A stretch of DNA of 64,000 nt from Lachnospiraceae bacterium (GTDB lineage: Bacteria; Bacillota; Clostridia; Lachnospirales; Lachnospiraceae): the NCBI GenBank assembly GCA_910575555.1, contig CAJTFX010000002.1, positions 245,280 to 309,279 of the forward strand, given 5' to 3'. A program made the position numbers and the translations under genes. Shown in pieces: positions 58,539-64,000 of this stretch. The notes under the pieces were generated by a model. The model had not been told where the DNA came from. It saw only the letters and a program-made list of their open reading frames with translations, and did no database searches. Within the stretch, counting starts at the first letter, position 1. Each line of letters opens with the position of its first letter.

Positions 58539-59159
58539 ATGAGAAACAGCACGTACTGTAAGCTGGAAGGATTATATGAGAAATATACCGGCTATATCGG
58601 AACCAGAGAGCTTCTGGAAGAAGGATTCACAAACCGGCAGATTGCCGCCCTGACAGAAGAGGAGTATTTAGAGAAGATTTGCCATGGCTGTTATTGGATG
58701 GTAAGATGCGGAACCAGGAAGCCGCCGGATTATAAGTGCATTGAGGTATCCCTGAGCAATCCCAGGGCAGTGATCTGCCTGGAAAGCGCCTGCTTTTACC
58801 AGGGAGCTGCAAAGCAGGAGCCGCAAATCCTTGCAGTCGCCACAGAGAGAACGGATCGAAGTGCAATAAAGATGAATTTTCCTGTGGAGAGACACTACTT
58901 TTCCCGGAATTACTATTCCATCGCCCAGAAGAAAGTGGATACAGCTTTTGGCAGCTATCTTATTTATGATGTGGAGAGAAGCATCTGCGATTTAATTCGG
59001 TTGGGTAAAATGGAGGAAGCGGAAATCATTTTTTCAGAAGCAGGTTATGGAACCCAGCGTTTGGAAGGAATTCTGAGTGTAAATGGCAGGGATATGGAAC
59101 CGGAAGGATGTGGGAGATTATTAAAATATGCAGAATTGCTTCGTATCAGGAGGATATGA
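58539..59159 (+). CDS. AbiEi-like antitoxin/regulator, without a toxin partner
   Basis: A 206-residue protein resembling AbiEi (type IV antitoxins). The N-terminal winged helix has YIGTRELLEEGFTNRQIAAL and the following small domain YLEKICHGCYWMV. The C-terminal part has AVICLESACFYQG and LIYDVERSICDLIR, typical of the family. The start at 58539 has AGAGGGG 6 bases upstream; the frame is open to 58518. In complete loci an AbiEii nucleotidyltransferase toxin follows; here only transposase and nuclease debris follows, so the toxin was lost or never present. Confidence 0.75.
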   Translation: MRNSTYCKLEGLYEKYTGYIGTRELLEEGFTNRQIAALTEEEYLEKICHGCYWMVRCGTRKPPDYKCIEVSLSNPRAVICLESACFYQGAAKQEPQILAVATERTDRSAIKMNFPVERHYFSRNYYSIAQKKVDTAFGSYLIYDVERSICDLIRLGKMEEAEIIFSEAGYGTQRLEGILSVNGRDMEPEGCGRLLKYAELLRIRRI

Positions 59160-59160
59160 C

Positions 59161-59463
59161 TGTGGGAGTAATATTATGGAGAAGAACCCTGAGACGGCTA
59201 AGATAGATTATCATGCATTTGAGAAAGGGGAAGGGAAAATGTGTACATTGTTTGAGGAAATAGCGGAAGAGGGAAGAGTTGCGGGAAGGAAAGAAGGAAG
59301 GCTTGAGGGAAGAAAAGAAGGAAGGGCAGTAGAAATTATAGAAACAGGAATAGAATTTGAACTTCAAGATTCAGATATCATAGAAAGGCTGCAAAGAAAA
59401 TTGGAGATATCCTTACAGAAAGCGGAAGAATATTTCAGACAATTCAGCGGGCAGACTGTATAA
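59161..59463 (+). pseudogene. Rpn-family nuclease/transposase C-terminal fragment
   Basis: An open frame from ATG 59176 gives IDYHAFEKGEGKMCTLFEEI, then the repetitive RKEGRLEGRKEGRAVEIIE and QRKLEISLQKAEEYFRQFSG. This is the C-terminal third of Rpn (PD-(D/E)XK) recombination-promoting nucleases. The N-terminal catalytic part is missing: the sequence jumps from GGAGTAATATTATGGAGAAG, a piece of the central YYGEEP region, straight to the tail. The same tail is repeated at 60145-60410. Confidence 0.8.
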
Positions 59464-59499
59464 AAAATTGTTAGAAAAGATAGAGCATAGGATTAACAG

Positions 59500-60410
59500 T
59501 ACACCAGTAATGCAGTAAAATACCAGAATGGAAAAGAGTTAGGCACGGATGAATATCTATCAAAGATGAAAAAGACAGATAAATTTAAGCCAGTGATCAC
59601 AGCGGTGGTATATTACGGAGAAGAACCCAAGGACGGAGCAGTTACTCTGCACGGGATGTTGGACATTCCCCAGGAAGTGGAACCATATGTAAACGATTAC
59701 AGAATGCTGACGATACAGTCTAGAGCGAACAATCTATATTTCGATACACAAGAATTACCGGATTGCCCTTTGGCTAAGCAAACGGTTCCTGGGCGTATTG
59801 TGTGGAGGCGAAATCCACTGCTTACGGAGACTTAGGAGTGACGGCTCTCCGGAACTCCTTAGCCGCAGTCTGCAGTTAGTTCGCTGGAACACTGCCCAGT
59901 TTGTGTGTCAAAGGGCAATTTGGTAGTTCTGTCCGTATCCAAATATAAAAAGTTCGTTGTAGTGTTAGGAATAGCCTGTTGAATTTCCATAATAAAAAGA
60001 ATAAAGATTTTTTTCATTTACTGGAAATTATACTGGATAGAACGATAACGAGGAAGGAAGCGAAAGAAAGGGCCATTTCTTACTGTGAGGAACATAACAC
60101 GGAGAAGTCAGTGTTGATGGCAGTGGCGGGTGCGGCCAACGCTAAGATAGATTATCATGCATTTGAGAAAGGGGAAGGGAAAATGTGTACATTGTTTGAG
60201 GAAATAGCGGAAGAGGGAAGAGTTGCGGGAAGGAAAGAAGGAAGGCTTGAAGGGAGAGAAGAGGGAAGAAAAGAAGGAAGGGCAGTAGAAATTATAGAAA
60301 CAGGAATAGAACTTGAACTTCAAGATTCAGATATCATAGAAAGGCTGCAAAGAAAATTGGAGATATCCTTACAGAAAGCGGAGGAGGATTGGAGAATTTG
60401 TTTCCAATAA
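59500..60410 (+). pseudogene. Rpn-family nuclease pseudogene interrupted by a foldback element
   Basis: The frame holds YQNGKELGTDEYLSKMKKTD, KFKPVITAVVYYGEEP and MLDIPQEVEPYVNDYRML, typical of Rpn proteins. It then enters foldback copy C at 59727-59955, which supplies stops. After it, NFHNKKNKDFFHLLEIILDR and AIDYHAF-like tail sequence resume up to 60410. The N-terminal nuclease part is absent and a stop lies near 59490. The end shows QKAEEDW joined to a YhcG fragment. It cannot make a working protein. Confidence 0.85.
59727..59955. repeat. Foldback element family 1, copy C
   Basis: A 229-base copy inside the Rpn pseudogene, from GAACAATCTATATTTCGATA to CCAAATATAAAAAGTTC. The right inner arm reads GGGCAATTTGG, where two G-T pairs replace G-C pairs of other copies. 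The central hairpin (CTTAGGAGT with ACTCCTTAG) is present. Flanks on both sides are shared with copy D. Confidence 0.87.
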
Positions 60411-61274
60411 AGCCGTGCAGGATGGCTGGGGACGCTCTACCGTAAAGGCACTTTCTGAATACATTCTGACGCAGGAACCAGGGATTAGAGGCTATTCCCC
60501 ACAGAATATCTGGCGCATGAAGCAGTTCTTTGAAACTTATTGTGACAAGCCAGAGTTAGGAACTCTGCTAAGAGAAAATACATGGTCAAATAATTTGCAT
60601 ATCATGTCAAAGACAAAATCGGATGCAGAGAGATTATTCTATTTGAAGCTGGCCTCTCGGGAAAAGTATAAAGCAAAAGAACTGGAACGGCAGATTGACA
60701 GCGGATATTATGAGCGTTTAATGCTATCAGATGTAAGGCGCCTTCCGCCATATCCCAGGCTGCGCCTGCGAACATAATCAGGGACATGTATATGTTGGAG
60801 TTTTTAGATCTGCCCGAGCCTTATAGGGAATATGATTTGAAAAAGGCCATTTTGAAGAACATGAAAAAGTTTTTACTGGAAATTGGCGGGGATTTTATTT
60901 TTATGGGAGAAGAATATCATCTTCAAGTAGGAAAGAACGACTATTATACGGATTTAATCTTTTTTCATAGGGAACTACAATGCCTTGTTGCAATTGAGTT
61001 GAAAATTGATGATTTCAAACCGGAATACTTGGGAAAAATGCAGTTTTATCTTGAAGCGTAAGACCGGGATGTAAAGAAGCCCCACGAAAATCCCAGCGTT
61101 GGCATTATTCTTTGCAAGAGTAAGGACGAGGACGTTGTTGAATATGCCCTGAGCCGGAACATGAGTCCAACCATGATTTCCGAATATCGGACGAAACTAA
61201 TCAGCAAGGAAATCTTACAAAAGAAACTTGAGGAATTAACGGAAATGGTGAATGAGGATAGAAACTCTCAATGA
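60392..61274 (+). pseudogene. YhcG/DUF1016-family nuclease pseudogene
   Basis: The N-terminal domain begins in the middle (NKAVQDGWGRSTVKALSEYI) and reads on through YSPQNIWRMKQFFETYCDKP, ending in a frameshifted VRRLPPYPRLRLRT. A second frame from about 60780 has MYMLEFLDLPEPYREYDLKK and the PD-(D/E)XK part YYTDLIFFHRELQCLVAIELK. A TAA at 61059 replaces the codon expected in FYLEALDRD; the frame then reads to 61274. Family members are nucleases of restriction or toxin-antitoxin type. A fused start, a frameshift and a stop show it is dead. Confidence 0.88.
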
Positions 61275-61288
61275 CGTTGAGAGTTTTT
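61262..61288 (+). terminator. Terminator overlapping the YhcG pseudogene stop
   Basis: AAACTCTCAA and TTGAGAGTTT form a perfect 10-base stem with loop TGACG and a T run. The left arm includes the last codons before the TGA at 61272. Confidence 0.85.
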
Positions 61289-61425
61289 CAAAAAATCAAT
61301 TTATTATGTTAGTACAGAAATAGCAGGGGATTATAATGAGCCTCTGCTATTTTTATAACCTCAAGCTAATATAGTGTATGCTCATTAACTAAAAACACTG
61401 ATAAACAGTAGATTTTATAAGAGTT

Positions 61426-62127
61426 TTGTATTATGATAAATGCAGATGTAAATTAACGTTCCGGCAAAAACGTTGCATTTTGGAGGCCCAAAGCTTATAT
61501 ATTCCTGAAAAACGTAAAAACCGTCAAATTACACTGTTTGACTTCAACCAGTCATGTGGTATGGAGTTCGATCCTAATAATGAGTGGATCAGGTTGGCCC
61601 ATGCCATTCCATGGAGCAGAATGGAAACAAAATATGCGGCAATGTTCCCCTCCAAAACAGGCCATCCGGCGACTCCTTTTAGAATGGCCCTTGGTGTTTT
61701 GATTATTCAGAAGCGCAAGAAACTGGAAGTAAACGAGTACATCCTTGAAACCAGCAGTGTTGCCAAAGAGCATGAACCCAAGAACGAAAGTAAAAATGCA
61801 AAGGCTGCCAATACACGCTCAGATGACGTTGAAAATCTTGGGACAGAGATTCTTGATGCCGCCTGCCCTCCATCCAACATAAGATATCCACAGGATTTTT
61901 CTCTTTTCAATGAAGCTTGAGGATATGATTGACTATTTTCATAAGAACTGTTATCCATGGGCTAAGCCCCGTACTTACCGGAGGGTGGCAGGAAAAGAAT
62001 ACCTTGCGCTTGCAAAATCAAAAAAACGGACAAAATAGAAATTGAAAGATTTTTCAGCACCGAAAAACGCTGCAATGGAGCAGGTCTTATCAAGCTGAAA
62101 AAAAGTTGCTCAATGAGCAGACACTAA
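61426..62127 (+). pseudogene. IS1182-like transposase remnant
   Basis: The N-terminal frame has MEFDPNNEWIRLAHAIPWSR, KYAAMFPSKTGHPATPFRMA and LGVLIIQKRKKLEV, the DUF772-type start of IS1182/IS5-like transposases. It jumps to a middle piece ILDAACPPSNIRYPQDFSLF, shifts frame near 61918 to MIDYFHKNCYPWAKPRTYRR, and then to the C-terminal block ERFFSTEKRCNGAGL near 62060. At least two deletions and a frameshift are present; the DDE residues are mostly lost. No inverted ends were recognised. Confidence 0.82.
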
Positions 62128-62239
62128 ATATCATAGTATCTTATTTGCAAAAACCTCCATCTGCTGCGTTGTACCTGATAAAGCGAGGCAGACCCCCATC
62201 AATCGCTGCAGCTTTCGCTACAGCCCAATCTTCTGCCTT

Positions 62240-62300
62240 GTATATGAAGATATGTTCTGCGTAATCTACTGCGATATTTAACCGACGGAGTAATATTACG
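62240..62300 (-). repeat. Repeat family 2 copy
   Basis: Read on the minus strand: GTAATATTACTCCGTCGG, TTAAATATCGCAGTAGATTA, CGCAGAACATATCTTCATA. It matches 29859-29925 closely. It abuts the left end of the next Rpn fragment, whose first bases follow GGAGTAATATTACGG. A further 100 bases of minus-strand open frame beyond it could be a fragment of an unrecognised protein. Confidence 0.7.
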
Positions 62301-62778
62301 GAGAAGAACCCTGGGACGGAGCAGTTACTCTGCACGGGATGTTAGACATTCCCCAGGAAGTGGAACCATATGTAAACGATTCCAGAATGCTGACGATACA
62401 GTCTAGAGCGAACAATCTATATTTCGATGCACAAGAATTACCGGACTGCCCTTTGGCTAAGCAAACGGTTCCTGGGCGTATTGTGTGGAGGCGAAATCCA
62501 CTGCTTACGGAGGCTTAGGAGTGACGGCTCTGCGGAACTCCTTAGCCGCAGTTGGCAGTTAGTTCGCTGGAACACTGCCCGGTTTGTGTGTCAAAGGGCA
62601 GTCCGGTAGTTCTGTCCGTATCCAAATATAAAAAGTTCGCTGTAGTGTTAGGAATGTCCTGTTGAATTTCCATCATAAAAAGAATAAAGATTTCTTTCAT
62701 TTGCTAGAGATTATATTGGACAGAACGATAAAAAGAAGGAAGGCTTGAAGGGAGAATGGAAGGAAGGGCAAAATAATC
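62293..62778 (+). pseudogene. Rpn-family fragment with foldback element
   Basis: From TATTACGGAGAAGAACCC the sequence follows the Rpn pseudogene at 59610 almost base for base (LHGMLDIPQEVEPYVND, then SRMLTIQSRA), carries foldback copy D at 62410-62638, and resumes with FHHKKNKDFFHLLEIILDR. Then a deletion joins the DRTIK region to the KEGRLEGRMEGRAK tail near 62735. It is a duplicated, further reduced copy of the 59500-60410 pseudogene. Confidence 0.82.
62410..62638. repeat. Foldback element family 1, copy D
   Basis: A 229-base copy with the same ends as C. The inner arms read CCGGACTGCCCTTT and CAAAGGGCAGTCCGG, a paired change relative to the CCGGATTGCCC/GGGCAATCCGG of copy A. The central hairpin also has a paired change (GGCTTAGG with CCTTAGCC against GACTTAGG with CCTTAGTC in A). 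Confidence 0.87.
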
Positions 62779-62844
62779 AAATTCTTTTGACCATTTTTGA
62801 CAGAAGTTAAGACGCAAAGCGTCTGTCTAGAAGAAAATAAAAGT

Positions 62845-62871
62845 AAAGCAGCAGAGATTATCTGCTGCTTT
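62845..62871 (-). terminator. Terminator of the secreted-protein gene
   Basis: AAAGCAGCAG and CTGCTGCTTT form a perfect 10-base stem with a 7-base loop 14 bases beyond the minus-strand stop. On the minus strand it is followed by the T-rich ACTTTTATTTTC. Confidence 0.65.
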
Positions 62872-62884
62872 ATGTAGTGCAATA

Positions 62885-63763
62885 TTATTTCCATTTAATG
62901 GTATAGTAACCAGAAGAAGTTCTATTGTAACGTTCTACTTTGATGTAGTAGGTTCCTGGATCAATACCAGATTTTTTATAAGTATAGCTGTTATAGAGAT
63001 AATAAGGTCCATCTACGTCCTTTGGATTTTTTACATTAGCTAAAGAATAATAATTGTTGCCGTCAGCAAAGGGTTTTCCATTTTTCTGATAAAGCGCAAT
63101 TTTAAGTCCATTATAGTAACTAACTGTATTGTTGGAATATTGAGCGCCGTTTGTCTTAACATTGTAATTGATTTTTACCTGCTGTCTTTTGGTAACTTTG
63201 ATTTTATACCAGTCTGCTTTGTTTTCTCCAGCGATAATAACGCCTTTTGCAGTTTTATTTTTTCCAAGGGTCTTTGCCTTGGATCTGCTGTTGTTAGTGC
63301 CTTTTTTGACAGAAACAGCCTTTGCAGTAATCTTTACACCGCCAACACTTTTAATTTTAAAGAAGTACGTTTTTCCTTTTTTTACGCCGTATGTTCTGGT
63401 GTAATAACGGGAACCTTCTCCGATGGTGTCAAAATATTCCTGATTCTGACCAAGGGGACTTTTGCTTCCGTTGCAAAAAGTTAAAAATCCTGCTGCGCCG
63501 CCGCTTGCAGCAGTAGAATTGTTCTTAATAGTAACAGTAACATAACCTGTCTTAGATGGTTTGAATTTAATGAAATTTTCTTTTCCAGTGACATATGCGC
63601 ATTCATCATCTGTTATTGCTACAGTTGATGTGCCGCTACCCTTAAAACTCAGTTCCCCGGCTGCCTGCACCTGCTCAGGTGTTGAAACAGCAAACACGGA
63701 AACCATCATAATTGCTGCAAGTACAAGACTTACAATTTTGTTGCTTTTTCTTCCTTCCTTCAT
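62885..63763 (-). CDS. Secreted protein with PPC-like beta domains
   Basis: A 292-residue exported protein. The signal peptide is NKIVSLVLAAIMMVSVFAVS with a likely cut after VQAAG. The mature part looks like two beta-sandwich domains of the bacterial pre-peptidase C-terminal (PPC) kind: KFIKFKPSKTGYVTVTIKNN-type strands, YGVKKGKTYFFKIKSVGG, a middle hinge SRSKAKTLGKNKTAKGVI, and IDPGTYYIKVERYNRTSSGYYTIKW at the end. No enzyme motif is seen, so it may bind carbohydrate or protein outside the cell. AAAGGAA precedes the ATG at some distance. Confidence 0.78.
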   Translation of the reverse strand: MKEGRKSNKIVSLVLAAIMMVSVFAVSTPEQVQAAGELSFKGSGTSTVAITDDECAYVTGKENFIKFKPSKTGYVTVTIKNNSTAASGGAAGFLTFCNGSKSPLGQNQEYFDTIGEGSRYYTRTYGVKKGKTYFFKIKSVGGVKITAKAVSVKKGTNNSRSKAKTLGKNKTAKGVIIAGENKADWYKIKVTKRQQVKINYNVKTNGAQYSNNTVSYYNGLKIALYQKNGKPFADGNNYYSLANVKNPKDVDGPYYLYNSYTYKKSGIDPGTYYIKVERYNRTSSGYYTIKWK

Positions 63764-63828
63764 AACGCATGTTCCTTTCCTATTTTTGGTCTATTTGACA
63801 GTAATGATGTAAAATGCTGTCCAGTTAT

Positions 63829-63858
63829 AATTTATCATATTAGTTCCCGAATTGTCAA
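63829..63858 (-). promoter_or_regulatory. Possible promoter of the secreted-protein gene
   Basis: On the minus strand TTGACA (63853-63858) is followed after 18 bases by TAAATT (63829-63834), 66 bases before the start codon. Confidence 0.45.
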
Positions 63859-63900
63859 TATTTTGTGAAAAATATAAGAAAAAAATGTGAAAACACTTAA

Positions 63901-63977
63901 TTGCAAGATTAAATTCCACCCCTCTATGGAATTTAATCTTGCAAGTCTTCCTCTGCTCAATAGTGGAATTTAATCTT
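63901..63977. repeat. Perfect dyad plus a third half-copy at the window edge
   Basis: TTGCAAGATTAAATTCC (63901-63917) and GGAATTTAATCTTGCAA (63928-63944) are exact reverse complements with a 10-base loop. GGAATTTAATCTT appears again at 63965-63977. It may be a terminator of a gene beyond the edge or an insertion-sequence end. Confidence 0.7.
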
Positions 63978-64000
63978 TCCGAATGATCTGTTAAAATCCT

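Noticed and set aside
62141..62335. 64-codon minus-strand frame (DYAEHIFIYKAEDW)
   Set aside because: It looks somewhat protein-like but starts within a repeat and an Rpn fragment and has no start signal; at most a fragment of an unknown gene.
63901..63977. CRISPR array
   Set aside because: One dyad and one half-copy with a 20-base gap are not repeats and spacers of regular size, and no cas gene is present.

Overview
The window looks like chromosomal DNA of an anaerobic, low-to-middle GC Firmicute, most probably of the class Clostridia, family Lachnospiraceae (Clostridium cluster XIVa). The signs are pyruvate:ferredoxin oxidoreductase at the left edge, the dgt-dnaG-rpoD-trmK-nif3 housekeeping run, a single-chain PurL of about 1278 residues, pyrB paired with pyrI, a predicted pyrophosphate-type phosphofructokinase, LytTR/GHKL signalling, Shine-Dalgarno-led starts and many TTGACA/TATAAT promoters. 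The genus cannot be fixed from sequence alone.

Layout. 1-9 kb: the end of nifJ, then a minus-strand signalling set (LytTR regulator, GHKL kinase, diguanylate cyclase) facing aspartate kinase and a hybrid PAS-histidine kinase-receiver protein. 9-13 kb: a tight operon of a condensation-fold acyltransferase, a zinc-ribbon membrane protein and an HSL-type esterase, then a ZIP metal transporter whose ribosome site lies in a hairpin. 13-17 kb: phosphofructokinase and a divergent, AT-richer RloA/RloB (AbiL-like) pair, a probable phage-defence module. 17-22 kb: an RpiR regulator with a fructose-type PTS, a ribose-5-phosphate isomerase and a Gfo/Idh/MocA dehydrogenase in one overlapping operon. 22-30 kb: tRNA-Leu, dgt, dnaG, rpoD, trmK, nif3 and a TGS-uridine-kinase fusion. 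30-39 kb: TetR with an MFS exporter, RNase P RNA, pyrBI, small membrane and lipoprotein genes, larBC. 39-46 kb: an HPr-like protein, a nuclease-helicase fusion, an AAA/PD-(D/E)XK protein and RecQ. 46-51 kb: an AraC-controlled catabolic set (GPH transporter, amidohydrolase, carboxylesterase). 51-58 kb: rpoN, a VOC protein, LysR and purL. 58-63 kb: a graveyard of AbiEi-like, Rpn, YhcG and IS1182-like remnants. 63 kb: a secreted protein.

The most unusual content lies between genes. A foldback element family (three copies of about 225 bp at 31972, 59727 and 62410, a short copy at 33235 and remnants at 8967 and 35501) has long inverted arms that change together between copies, so pairing appears to be maintained. 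Other small repeat families occur at 438/29859/62240, at 13080/34924/35002, as tandem units between dnaG and rpoD, and as a 61-bp tandem repeat that runs into the end of a membrane-protein gene. Several control regions show good operators: paired 16-bp arms before the TetR gene, three half-sites in the AraC/GPH gap, a dyad inside the LysR promoter and a duplicated dyad at the RloAB promoter.
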